This document shows, in pieces, positions 23,614 to 32,147 of a stretch of 64,000 nucleotides of DNA; positions within the stretch are counted from its first letter, which is position 1, and every line of letters starts with the position of its first letter. This DNA is from Gp6-AA40 sp035293405. GTDB lineage: Bacteria > Acidobacteriota > Vicinamibacteria > Vicinamibacterales > UBA2999. The stretch covers positions 232,301-296,300 of the forward strand of contig DATDOE010000075.1 in assembly GCA_035293405.1 (NCBI GenBank), written 5' to 3'. The translations under genes and the position numbers were made by a program. Below the pieces are notes generated by a model. It saw nothing but the letters and a program-made list of their open reading frames with translations, had not been told where the DNA came from and did not search any database.

Positions 23614-26529
23614 ATGCGCGCGCGGTTCCTCTACTTCCTCTTCTTCTGTTCCGGCATCAGCGGTCTCATCTACCAGGTCGCCTGGGTTCGCGGGTTCGGC
23701 AACGCGTTCGGTAATACCGTCCACTCCGCGTCGCTCGTCATCGCCATCTTCATGCTGGGGCTGGGCGTGGGGGGCTATCTCGCCGGCGCGTGGGCGGATC
23801 GGCGCTACCAGACCCCCAACTCGTTGCTGCGCGTCTACGCGCGCATGGAAGGGGTGATCGGCGCTCTCGGTCTCATGGTGTCGCTCGTGCTTCCGCACCT
23901 CGGCTCGGTGATCGCCGGCGTCTCCTGGTACACGAACGGCGCAGGGGAGTGGCACACGTTGTCGGCGGCATCCTACGTTGCGCGCGTCGGCGTCGCCGTG
24001 CTGCTGCTGACGCCCATCACGTTGCTGATGGGTGGCACGTTGACGGTGTTGATTCGGTATCTCGTGCGGAGCGACCTGCGGGCGAGCGGCTCGACGATCG
24101 CCATGCTGTACGGCGCGAACACGGCCGGTGCTGCCCTGGGCGCGTTCCTCACGGACTTTGCGTTCGTCCCGGTCGCGGGCCTGTACGCCGCCCAGATCAT
24201 CGCGGTGGCGCTGAACGTCGTTGCCGGCGCTGGAGCCTATCTTCTGGCGCGGACCCATCGCGCCGAACCCGATCTCCGACAGCGGTCCCCTGCATTTCGA
24301 TCCATACCGGCAGTGGCTCGACGACACACCCTGCGGTGGACAAGTCTTGCGCTGGTTCTCTCAGGCTTCGGTGCCATGGGCATGGAGATCCTGTGGCTGC
24401 GACACGCCCATCTTCTGCTCGGTGGTTTTCGCGCGGTGTTCTCGCTGCTGCTGGCGATCATGCTGGCCGGTCTCGGCGCAGGTGCGTGGTTCGGCGGATG
24501 GCTGGATCGCCGCACGGGACGTCCTGCGCAGACGCTGATGGTCCTGCAGGCGTGTTTCGTGGCGTCGGTGCTCCTCGGTTTGGCGTCGGCGGATTCATCC
24601 GTGCTGATGGCGGAGGGGCAGGCGATCGCCGCGGCCATGACCGCGATGGGACCGGCGCGGCGTACGCTCGCCGAGCTCTGGTACAACACGCGGCCGATGC
24701 TGCTCGAGGTGGGCGTGCCGGCGCTGGTCGCGGGATGCGCATTCCCTCTGGCCAACGCGCTGGTGCAGCACGTCGAGCACGCGGTCGGCCGGCGTGCCGG
24801 GTTCCTGTACCTGGCGAACACGTTCGGAGCTGTGTGCGCCTCGCTCGTCACCGGCTACCTCCTCCTGCCACGGCTGGGGATTCAGTCGGCGGCAACCGTG
24901 CTGGCGTGTGTGTCCGCGCTGGCGATCGTGCCGCTGTACCTGGCGAGCCGCGGACGGGCGGCGTTCATCACCGCCGGTCTGACGGCCGGTGCGGCCCTGG
25001 CATCGTGGCTCGCGCTGCCAGGGGACTTCGTGTTGCGCCGGGCGCTCGTGCCGCAGCAGGCGAGCGAGCGCGTGGTGGCGATGAGCGAGGGGGTGACGGA
25101 GCTGGTGGCCGTCGTCGACGTGCCTGGACGGGGACGAGGCCTCATCACGAACGGCCACGCGATGTCGTCCACGGCGCCGCTCGACCAGCGCTACATGCGC
25201 GCCCTGGCGCACGTGCCACTGCTCTCGATGGCGAATCCCGAGCGCGTGCTGGTGATCGGATTCGGGGTCGGGAACACCGTGCACGCGGCCACCTTGCACC
25301 CGTCGGTGCGGCGTGTCGACGTGGTGGATCTCTCGCGACACGTGCTCGACCAGGCAGACTACTTCCGCGACGCGAATCAGGGCGTGCTGCAGCACGAGAA
25401 GGTGTCCGTCTATGTGAACGATGGCCGCCAGCATCTGCAGATGGCGGGTGCGGCTCGCTACGATCTGATCACGCTGGAGCCGCCTCCCATCGCGCACGCC
25501 GGAGTCGCGGCGCTGTATTCGCGAGAGTTCTACGAGCTGGCGCGCTCGCGGCTCACGCCCGGTGGGTACGTGAGCCAGTGGCTTCCGGCGTACCAAGTGC
25601 CGAGTGAGAGCAGTCTCGCGATGGTCCGCGCCTTCGTCGACGTGTTCCCGCAGGCGGTGCTGCTGTCGGGCGCGCAGGCGGATCTGCTGCTCCTCGGCAC
25701 GACGGCCGCGCGGATCGAAATCGATCCGGCGCACATCCAGACCGTGCTCGATCGGGCGCCGGCGGTCCGGGCGGATCTGGCCCGGCTCGATCTCGGGACG
25801 CCCCGGGAGATCGTAGGGATGTTCGTGGGATCGCCCGCGACACTGGCGAGCGCGACACGCGGGTCGCCCGCGGCGACCGACGACAATCCACTCCAGGAAT
25901 ACGGCGTCCACTCGACGCTGACCACCGGGCTGCTCGGTGTGCCGGCCGAGCTCTTCGATCTCGAGGAGGTGGCGGCCTGGTGTCCCCAGTGCTTTCAGGG
26001 CGAGAGCGTGTCTTCGGTCGCGGGCCTCGACCTCTATCTTGCGCTGCTCGGGCAGGCCTACTCCGCGCGGGTGGCCGACGTGGAGGCCGCGGTTGCCGCC
26101 GTGAACGGCCCTCGGCGCGTGGACGGGAGCGCGTATCTGGGTGCCGTGCTGCCGGACTCGGCGGAGGTGCACAACATCCTGGGCGTGTCGCACCTGCGGG
26201 CCGGGAGCCCGGCGGACGCGATGCGCGAGTTCGAGGCGGCGCTCGCCCGGAAGCCTGACCTGGTGTCCGCGCGACAGAACCTGGGGCAGGTACGCGACGA
26301 ACGGGGGGCACAGTTGCTCGAAGCGCATCGCTATGCCGACGCGGCGGCGGAGTTCCGCGAGGCGCTTGCCCTCCTGCCGGATTCCGCTGGCGTGCACAAC
26401 AACCTGGGTGTCGCGCTCGCGTCGATGGGCCGTGTGGCCGAAGCCCGTGAGCACTTCCTCAAGGCCGTCGAGCTGAAGCCCGATTTCGCCGAAGCGCGGG
26501 GCAATCTCGCGGCCTCGCGTACGCCTTGA
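23614..26529 (+). CDS. Fused membrane transporter-like / spermidine synthase-like / TPR protein
   Basis: The 971-aa protein has three parts. Residues 1 to about 470 contain roughly a dozen hydrophobic helices, beginning FLYFLFFCSGISGLIYQVAW, the hallmark of fused MFS/spermidine synthase proteins. Residues about 480-760 form a spermidine-synthase-like Rossmann domain (VLVIGFGVGNTVHAA near 546, VDVVDLSRHVLDQA, VYVNDGRQHLQ, YDLITLEPPPIAHAGVAALY). Residues about 840-971 are TPR repeats (AEVHNILGVSHLRAGSPADA, AGVHNNLGVALASMGRVAEA). Related proteins are common in Acidobacteriota, Planctomycetes and Myxobacteria, but their substrates are unknown. A membrane-anchored aminopropyl- or methyltransferase is possible. 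It follows the TonB receptor after a repeat array. Confidence 0.9.
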   Translation: MRARFLYFLFFCSGISGLIYQVAWVRGFGNAFGNTVHSASLVIAIFMLGLGVGGYLAGAWADRRYQTPNSLLRVYARMEGVIGALGLMVSLVLPHLGSVIAGVSWYTNGAGEWHTLSAASYVARVGVAVLLLTPITLLMGGTLTVLIRYLVRSDLRASGSTIAMLYGANTAGAALGAFLTDFAFVPVAGLYAAQIIAVALNVVAGAGAYLLARTHRAEPDLRQRSPAFRSIPAVARRHTLRWTSLALVLSGFGAMGMEILWLRHAHLLLGGFRAVFSLLLAIMLAGLGAGAWFGGWLDRRTGRPAQTLMVLQACFVASVLLGLASADSSVLMAEGQAIAAAMTAMGPARRTLAELWYNTRPMLLEVGVPALVAGCAFPLANALVQHVEHAVGRRAGFLYLANTFGAVCASLVTGYLLLPRLGIQSAATVLACVSALAIVPLYLASRGRAAFITAGLTAGAALASWLALPGDFVLRRALVPQQASERVVAMSEGVTELVAVVDVPGRGRGLITNGHAMSSTAPLDQRYMRALAHVPLLSMANPERVLVIGFGVGNTVHAATLHPSVRRVDVVDLSRHVLDQADYFRDANQGVLQHEKVSVYVNDGRQHLQMAGAARYDLITLEPPPIAHAGVAALYSREFYELARSRLTPGGYVSQWLPAYQVPSESSLAMVRAFVDVFPQAVLLSGAQADLLLLGTTAARIEIDPAHIQTVLDRAPAVRADLARLDLGTPREIVGMFVGSPATLASATRGSPAATDDNPLQEYGVHSTLTTGLLGVPAELFDLEEVAAWCPQCFQGESVSSVAGLDLYLALLGQAYSARVADVEAAVAAVNGPRRVDGSAYLGAVLPDSAEVHNILGVSHLRAGSPADAMREFEAALARKPDLVSARQNLGQVRDERGAQLLEAHRYADAAAEFREALALLPDSAGVHNNLGVALASMGRVAEAREHFLKAVELKPDFAEARGNLAASRTP

Positions 26530-26647
26530 TTCGGCGTGTCTCGGCTGCTATTTCGAGTGATGCGCAGGCCGGGTTCTGAGACCCGGCCGAGTCGATTCGT
26601 ATCGTTGACAGCGGCGTTCCGGGGGTCTACAGTCCGCTCAAAGCGCC

Positions 26648-27259
26648 ATGGATCCAGTTACTCGTCGCACGTTCATCAAGGGGGTGATTGCGGCCGGCGC
26701 CGCCACCTCGTCTGCCGCATATCTCTTTCGCGGGCCGGGCGCCCTCTTCGGACAGACCTCGGCTCCGGCTGCGGTCGAGCGCCTGATCACGCTGACCGTC
26801 AACGGTCGGACTCGCCGCGTGGACGTCATGAAGCAGGAAACCCTGGCCATGACGCTGCGATACAAGCTCGGGCTGACCGGCACCAAGCTGGGATGCGACC
26901 GCGCGGAGTGTGGCGCATGCACCGTTCTCATCGACGATGTGCCGCACTATTCGTGCTCGGTGCTGACGCACACGGTCAGGTCACGTGCCGTGGTCACCAT
27001 CGAAGGGCTCGAAAGCCCTTCGGGCCAGCTTCACCCGATCCAGCAAGCGGTGGTTGACGAGCAGGGCTTCCAGTGTGCCTTCTGCATGCCAGGCTTCGTC
27101 ATGGCCGCCGTCGGATTCTTCAAAGTCAATCCGAACCCGACGCGACAGGAGCTTGCCCACGGCGTCTCGGGCAACCTGTGCCGCTGTCAGGACTACGACA
27201 AGATTCTCACCGCACTGATGGCGGGCGCGGCGAACATGCGGGGGACGCCCAATGCCTGA
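26648..27259 (+). CDS. Molybdenum hydroxylase, exported 2Fe-2S small subunit
   Basis: This 203-aa protein is the iron-sulfur subunit of a xanthine dehydrogenase-family enzyme. The N-terminus TRRTFIKGVIAAGAATSSAA is a Tat signal. The plant-type 2Fe-2S cluster is held by C83, C88, C91 and C103 (GCDRAECGACTVLIDD), and the second cluster by C143, C146, C178 and C180 (CAFC, CRC). The Tat signal on this subunit is typical of periplasmic enzymes such as the aldehyde oxidoreductase PaoABC, where the cofactor-containing partner is exported with it. The large subunit gene overlaps its end by 8 nt. Confidence 0.93.
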   Translation: MDPVTRRTFIKGVIAAGAATSSAAYLFRGPGALFGQTSAPAAVERLITLTVNGRTRRVDVMKQETLAMTLRYKLGLTGTKLGCDRAECGACTVLIDDVPHYSCSVLTHTVRSRAVVTIEGLESPSGQLHPIQQAVVDEQGFQCAFCMPGFVMAAVGFFKVNPNPTRQELAHGVSGNLCRCQDYDKILTALMAGAANMRGTPNA

Positions 27260-29708
27260 CGCGAAACTCGTCGGCACCAACTACGTTCCGCCGGACCATG
27301 TCGCCAAGGTGACCGGCCGCGCCAAATATGCGGAGGACTTCCGCGCGGAGGGGATGCTCTTCGCCAAACTGCTCCTGAGCCCGATGCCCCACGCGCGCGT
27401 GCGCAGCATCGATACGAGCGCCGCTCGCGCCATGCCAGGCGTCAAGGCGATCCTCACCGCTGATGACGTGCCGGATCTCAATGGAGCGGAGAAGGCACTG
27501 ACGAACGAACCGCTATATGCGGGCGAACCGATTCTGGCCGTCGCCGCCGTGGACGAAGCCACCGCCGCTGAAGCGATCGAGTCCATCCAGATCGATCTCG
27601 AGCCGCTGCCGTTTGTCGTCGATCCGCTCGACAGCCTCAGGCCGGGCGGCCCCAACGCGCGGCTTGGTGGGAATGCCTGGGGACCACCGGCTCCGCCTGC
27701 GCCCGGTGCCCAGGGCCCGGCTCCACCGTCCCTTGAAACGGTGAAGTGGACGGCCGAGGACTTCGCCGACGATGAAGGGGAGCCTGGCCGGCTGCCGATG
27801 GGGAAGGCACTCGAGGAATGGTCGTTCGGCGACCTCGACGCCGGCTTCAGGGACGCGGCGCTGGTGCTTGACGAGACATTCGTGGTGCAGTCCACCAGTC
27901 ATCATCCGATGGAATCGCGCAGCGCGATGGCCTACTGGCAGAACGGCAAGCTGTTTCTGCACGGCTCGACGCAAAGCGTGGCCTTCACGGTGGCCGGCAT
28001 CGCCAGGTGGGTCGGGATCGATCCATCGGATGTCGTGCTCATCTGCGAGTACACGGGCGGTGGCTTTGGCAGCAAGGGCGCCGGGGCGGTCTCGATGGCG
28101 ATTCCTGCGCTGCTGTCGAAGAAGGCCAATGCGCCGGTGATGATGCGGATCGGCCGGGAGGAGGAAAGCTACATCGGCCGCGCACGCACCAACATGAGTG
28201 GCCGCGCCAGGGTGGGCTTCGCGAAAGACGGACGCATCACCGCGCTCGATCTCTTCATCGTTCAGGATACCGGCGCGTACGGGCCGATGGGCGATCACCG
28301 ATCGGCGGGCAATGCGGCATCGCTCATCTATCAGCCACAGGCGATGCGTTGGCGGGCCATCAACGTGCTCACCAACACACCCCCGAGGACGCAGCAGCGG
28401 TCGCCGGGACCGATGCAGGCCGACGGCATCATGGAGCCGGTTGTGACCAAGGCGGCCAAACAGCTCGGGCTCGATCAAGTGGCGATTCGCCGCATCAATG
28501 CTCCGGCGGGGAAGGCGATCTACGGACCGGCCGGCGCGAACGGCCAGCGGCCGCACGTGACGAGCGCGTTCGTCAAGGAGGCCCTCGATCGCGGTGCCGA
28601 CATCTTCAAGTGGGAGGAGCGCAAGGCGCGCAGCGGGCAGCGGCGGGGATCGAAAGTGCGCGGCATCGGCGTCACCGTCGGCCCGCACGGAGCCGGATCA
28701 GTCGGGTGGGACGCCATCATGACACTCCGTCCGGACGGCAAGCTGTATGTGCAGTCGGGCGTCGGCAATCTTGGGACCCATTCGGTGTTCGATCTGGCAC
28801 GCGTCGCCGCCGACGTCCTCGCCATGCCGTGGGAGAAGGTCGAGGTCATCTGGGGCAATACGGGCAACCATCTGCCCTGGACGTGTCTGTCGGTTGGCAG
28901 CCAGACCACGCATGCCATGACGCGCGCCAACTACGCCGGCGCGCAGGATGCCAAACGGAAGCTGCAGTCGATCGCGGCGATGGATCTTGGCGGTTCACCC
29001 GATGACTACGACCTCGGCAACGAGCGCGTCTATCGCCGCGGGAATCCGGCGCGCGGGTTGAGCTACGCGCAGGCTGCACGCCGCGCCATCGAGCTGGGTG
29101 GCGCATTCGACGGTCACGTGGTGCCGGAGGACGTGAACCAGATGACCAAGACCTCCGCCGCCGCGCTGGCCGGTCTTGGGCTGATGGGCGTGGCGAAGGA
29201 CACCTACCCGCGTGACGGCAACACCTTCTCCTTTGTCATCGGCTACGCGGAAGTGGAGGTCGATGTCGAGACCGGAAAGGTGACGCTCGTCGACTATCTC
29301 TCCGTGGGCGACGTCGGCACGGTCGTCAACCCTCGAAGCCTCGCGGCGCAGTTGAATGGCGGGAGCTGTCTCGGGATCGCGCACGCGCTCTGTCAGAAGT
29401 GGGTCATCGATCCCCAGTACGGCGTGACGCTGGCGCGGCGCTTCCATTACAACAAGCCGCTGACGATTCTCGACATACCCGTGAACCTTCAGACGGCGGC
29501 GCTCGACATCCCCGATCCGGAGACACCGGTTGGGGCGCGAGGGGTGGGCGAGCCGCCCGTGGGCGCGGGCTATGGCGCCGTGATGAATGCCATTGCCGAT
29601 GCTATCGGCGTCGACGCGTTTCGCCGCGCACCGGTCACGGCGGACATCGTGCTCATGTCGCTCGAGCATGGACGAAGGATGCATGAGCCTTTACGAGCGC
29701 ATGTGTAA
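27252..29708 (+). CDS. Molybdenum hydroxylase, molybdopterin-binding large subunit
   Basis: The 818-aa protein contains the two family domains: the a/b hammerhead (about 15-120, KVTGRAKYAEDFRAEGMLFA) and the molybdopterin-binding part with EYTGGGFGSKGAGAVSM, QDTGAYGPMGD, and the C-terminal VGARGVGEPPVGAGYGAVMNA that carries the catalytic glutamate of xanthine oxidase-type enzymes. A Pro/Ala/Gly-rich insertion (GPPAPPAPGAQGPAPP, about 140-160) is unusual. The substrate could be an aldehyde or N-heterocycle. It has no signal of its own and would be exported with the Tat-bearing small subunit. It is followed by an AT-rich hairpin repeat before the FAD subunit gene. Confidence 0.93.
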   Translation: MPDAKLVGTNYVPPDHVAKVTGRAKYAEDFRAEGMLFAKLLLSPMPHARVRSIDTSAARAMPGVKAILTADDVPDLNGAEKALTNEPLYAGEPILAVAAVDEATAAEAIESIQIDLEPLPFVVDPLDSLRPGGPNARLGGNAWGPPAPPAPGAQGPAPPSLETVKWTAEDFADDEGEPGRLPMGKALEEWSFGDLDAGFRDAALVLDETFVVQSTSHHPMESRSAMAYWQNGKLFLHGSTQSVAFTVAGIARWVGIDPSDVVLICEYTGGGFGSKGAGAVSMAIPALLSKKANAPVMMRIGREEESYIGRARTNMSGRARVGFAKDGRITALDLFIVQDTGAYGPMGDHRSAGNAASLIYQPQAMRWRAINVLTNTPPRTQQRSPGPMQADGIMEPVVTKAAKQLGLDQVAIRRINAPAGKAIYGPAGANGQRPHVTSAFVKEALDRGADIFKWEERKARSGQRRGSKVRGIGVTVGPHGAGSVGWDAIMTLRPDGKLYVQSGVGNLGTHSVFDLARVAADVLAMPWEKVEVIWGNTGNHLPWTCLSVGSQTTHAMTRANYAGAQDAKRKLQSIAAMDLGGSPDDYDLGNERVYRRGNPARGLSYAQAARRAIELGGAFDGHVVPEDVNQMTKTSAAALAGLGLMGVAKDTYPRDGNTFSFVIGYAEVEVDVETGKVTLVDYLSVGDVGTVVNPRSLAAQLNGGSCLGIAHALCQKWVIDPQYGVTLARRFHYNKPLTILDIPVNLQTAALDIPDPETPVGARGVGEPPVGAGYGAVMNAIADAIGVDAFRRAPVTADIVLMSLEHGRRMHEPLRAHV

Positions 29709-29805
29709 TTCAACATGCAAAATGCAAAATGCAAAATGCAAATGCAAAACTCAGATGGCAAATTCAAGACGAGTCCTTTTGCATTTTGAATTTTGCATGT
29801 TGAAT
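29708..29805. repeat. AT-rich heptanucleotide array with inverted return inside the molybdenum hydroxylase operon
   Basis: ATTCAACATGCAAAAT (29708-29723) and ATTTTGCATGTTGAAT (29790-29805) are perfect 16-bp inverted repeats. Tandem ATGCAAA units lie on the left and GCATTTTGA on the right. The array starts at the large subunit stop codon and is strikingly AT-rich against the surrounding DNA. Confidence 0.8.
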
Positions 29806-29822
29806 GACAGCGAAGGAACCAA

Positions 29823-30866
29823 ATGGCCGTAATCCGCGACGTCATGCCGGCGTTCGAGCTCTTCCAGCCGACCTCGGTTGAAGGCGCTCTCGGCCTGCTC
29901 GATCGGCACGGCGCGGACGCGTGGGTGCTGGCAGGCGGGCTCGACAGCTTCGACTGGCTGAAGGACCGCATCAAGCGCCCGCGCGTGGTGGTCGATCTCA
30001 GTGGGATCGCCGAGCTCAAGGGGATCCGGCCGCGCGGCGACGGTCTCGAGATTGGCGCGATGACCACGCTGACCGAGGTGGTCAGGCACCCGGTCATTGG
30101 CGAGCGCTACGGCATCCTGCTCAAGGCGGCGGAAGCGGCCGCGTCTCCTCAGATACGGAACCAGGGCACCATCGGCGGCAATGTGTCGCAGGATACGCGC
30201 TGCTGGTACTACCGCGCCGGGTGGCCATGCTACCGGGCCGGCGGAAACATCTGCTACGCGGATACGCCAACGGCGATCAATCGCGAACACGCCATCCTCG
30301 GCGCCGACCGCTGCGTCGCGGTCAACCCCTCCGATACGTCGCCGGCACTGATCGCGCTCCAGGCCGAGATGGTCGTTCGCGGCTCTGATGGCGAGCGTGT
30401 CGTGCCAGCGGAAGACTATTTCATCGGTCCCGACATCGACATCACGCGCATGACGATTCTGCGCACCGGCGAGCTGCTGACCTCCATTCGTCTGCCCGGC
30501 ACCTGGGCCGGCGCCGAGTTCTATTTCGAAAAGATCGCGGATCGAAACGTCTGGGATTTTCCGCTCGTCAACGTGGCGTCGGCGACGGTGATGTCAGGCA
30601 CCACCATCTCGCGCATGCGCATCGCCGTCAATGGCGTTGCGGCCAGGCCCCTGCGTCTGCTGGCCGTCGAGGACGCCGTCCGAGGGCGGTCACGTGACGA
30701 GGCGACCGCCACGGCTGCAGGCGCTCTCGCGATCGTGGGTGCGGTCCCGCTGCACTACAACGCGTACAAGGTGCCGCTGCTGCGCAACCTGGTCAGACGC
30801 GCGGTCCGCGGGACGGACTCCACCTTCGCTCGAGGTGCGGCGGACGGGAGCACATGGACGTCCTGA
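29823..30866 (+). CDS. Molybdenum hydroxylase, FAD-binding medium subunit
   Basis: This 347-aa protein is the FAD-binding subunit of the same enzyme. FELFQPTSVEGALGLL at the start, VLAGGLDSFDWLKDRI (FAD loop), LEIGAMTTLTEVVRHPVI and SPQIRNQGTIGGNVSQDTRC (second FAD motif) are typical. The segment CWYYRAGWPCYRAGGNICYA is Cys-rich and might hold an extra Fe-S cluster, as in the FAD subunit of PaoABC (PaoB). No signal peptide. The cytochrome b gene overlaps its end by 13 nt. Confidence 0.93.
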   Translation: MAVIRDVMPAFELFQPTSVEGALGLLDRHGADAWVLAGGLDSFDWLKDRIKRPRVVVDLSGIAELKGIRPRGDGLEIGAMTTLTEVVRHPVIGERYGILLKAAEAAASPQIRNQGTIGGNVSQDTRCWYYRAGWPCYRAGGNICYADTPTAINREHAILGADRCVAVNPSDTSPALIALQAEMVVRGSDGERVVPAEDYFIGPDIDITRMTILRTGELLTSIRLPGTWAGAEFYFEKIADRNVWDFPLVNVASATVMSGTTISRMRIAVNGVAARPLRLLAVEDAVRGRSRDEATATAAGALAIVGAVPLHYNAYKVPLLRNLVRRAVRGTDSTFARGAADGSTWTS

Positions 30867-31669
30867 CGTGGGGCCGGAGCCCGTGGGGCGAGTGGGTGCT
30901 CACCCACATTTCGTGGGATCTGCTGTGGGCGTCGCTCTTTGGCGGTGTCGCGTTCCTGCTGGCGCACGCCAGCTACATGGTGCTGTCCGCGCATCGAAAG
31001 CGCGATGCCGCCGAAACCGATCGGCTGGAAGAGGCACGGCAGGACCTGCCGGCCCGGATTCCGCGCCATTCGCTCGCCGCGCGGCTCTTCCACTGGGTCA
31101 TGGCCGCGGCGATGTTCGTGCTCCTGCTCACGGCCTTCCTTCCCATCGTCGGCGTGCGGTTCGCGTGGGTGACGTGGCACTGGATCGCCGGTCTCGTGCT
31201 GACCTCGTCCATCGTCTTTCATATCGTGCACGCGACGGTATGGCTCGACTTCTGGTCGATCTGGGTTGGCCCGAAGGACATTCCCGAATTCAAGGCGGAG
31301 GTATTACGCGAGCTCGGGCGGGACGCGTCCGGACCCAAACCGGGCAAGTATCCTCTCGGCAATCGCCTCTATCATCTCGCGATCGTCGTCGCAGGCCTCG
31401 GCGTCGTCACGACCGGCCTGTTCATGATGGTCCGTATCCGTACGCCGTTCTTCACCCGCAATCCGTATCTGCTTGGTGACGCCACATGGGGCTTCACCTA
31501 TGTCGCGCACGGGATGGCCGGGGTCGCTCTCGTCGGACTCGTGATGGCGCATGTGTATTTTGCCGTGCGTCCGGAGAAGTGGTGGATCACCAAGTCGATG
31601 CTGCTCGGGTGGATCACCCGGAGGCAGTACCTCGAGCATCACGACCCGCAGCGGTGGATCTCGCGCTGA
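30854..31669 (+). CDS. Cytochrome b subunit (formate dehydrogenase gamma/cyt b561-like)
   Basis: The 271-aa protein has about five transmembrane helices with histidines placed as heme ligands: RLFHWVMAAAMFVLLL, WHWIAGLVLTSSIVFHIVHA, RLYHLAIVVAGLGVV, YVAHGMAGVALVGLVMAHVY. An extra N-terminal helix (WASLFGGVAFLLAHASYMVL) precedes a charged loop. Such diheme cytochromes pass electrons from a periplasmic enzyme to the quinone pool. Its overlap with the FAD subunit gene makes it the likely electron acceptor of the molybdenum hydroxylase, which is not part of the E. coli PaoABC set. Confidence 0.9.
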   Translation: MDVLTWGRSPWGEWVLTHISWDLLWASLFGGVAFLLAHASYMVLSAHRKRDAAETDRLEEARQDLPARIPRHSLAARLFHWVMAAAMFVLLLTAFLPIVGVRFAWVTWHWIAGLVLTSSIVFHIVHATVWLDFWSIWVGPKDIPEFKAEVLRELGRDASGPKPGKYPLGNRLYHLAIVVAGLGVVTTGLFMMVRIRTPFFTRNPYLLGDATWGFTYVAHGMAGVALVGLVMAHVYFAVRPEKWWITKSMLLGWITRRQYLEHHDPQRWISR

Positions 31670-31708
31670 CGCGCGCGGCAACGCCCAAACGCCCAGCCCA
31701 AAGAGCAC

Positions 31709-32122
31709 ATGGACGTCGATCTGAACGCTCGTTGCGACGCGATTGAGGAGTGCTACGAGTTCATGCTCGCGTACGCGGCGCAGGGTGTGGTCGAGGAGGC
31801 CGGCAGCCAGCCGGCGGCGCAGCTGCGCACGTTCCTTGGCCGCGCGGAAGAGGCGCTCATCGGTCTCGCGGACGCGTACCGGGTGGTTGTTGAACGCAAC
31901 CGCCTCGAGCCAGCCGATCGCTACGCCGCGTTCCTCGCCGTCCTGGATCGAGACGCGCGTGATGCGCTGGCCGCCCTGCAGCTGGTCATCGCCCAACCCT
32001 CATTGAGCTCGCAGATCATCGACAACCTGAACGCGTCGATTCACGTGCGCGCCCTGCTGACCGATCTGTTCCTGATCGACGAGATCCTGAAGGGACGAAC
32101 ACGAGCGCAGTCGACGGCCTGA
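31709..32122 (+). CDS. Small helical protein, last gene of the molybdenum hydroxylase operon
   Basis: A 137-aa all-helical, acidic cytoplasmic protein (MDVDLNARCDAIEECYEFML, FLGRAEEALIGLADAYRVVV, DRDARDALAALQLVIAQPSL, ASIHVRALLTDLFLIDEILK). I do not recognise it. It starts 39 nt after the cytochrome b stop. Its position suggests a maturation chaperone or an operon-specific accessory factor for the enzyme, in the way small helical proteins serve other Tat-exported molybdoenzymes, but there is no sequence motif to confirm this. Confidence 0.65.
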   Translation: MDVDLNARCDAIEECYEFMLAYAAQGVVEEAGSQPAAQLRTFLGRAEEALIGLADAYRVVVERNRLEPADRYAAFLAVLDRDARDALAALQLVIAQPSLSSQIIDNLNASIHVRALLTDLFLIDEILKGRTRAQSTA

Positions 32123-32147
32123 CGCCGAGGTCAGCGTCCCCCTACCC

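Noticed and set aside
24595..26454. A 619-codon minus-strand frame over the spermidine synthase fusion gene
   Set aside because: Antisense of a clear three-domain protein; low-complexity Arg/His composition.
29708..29805. A small CRISPR array
   Set aside because: Units are 7 nt with no spacers and no cas genes are nearby.
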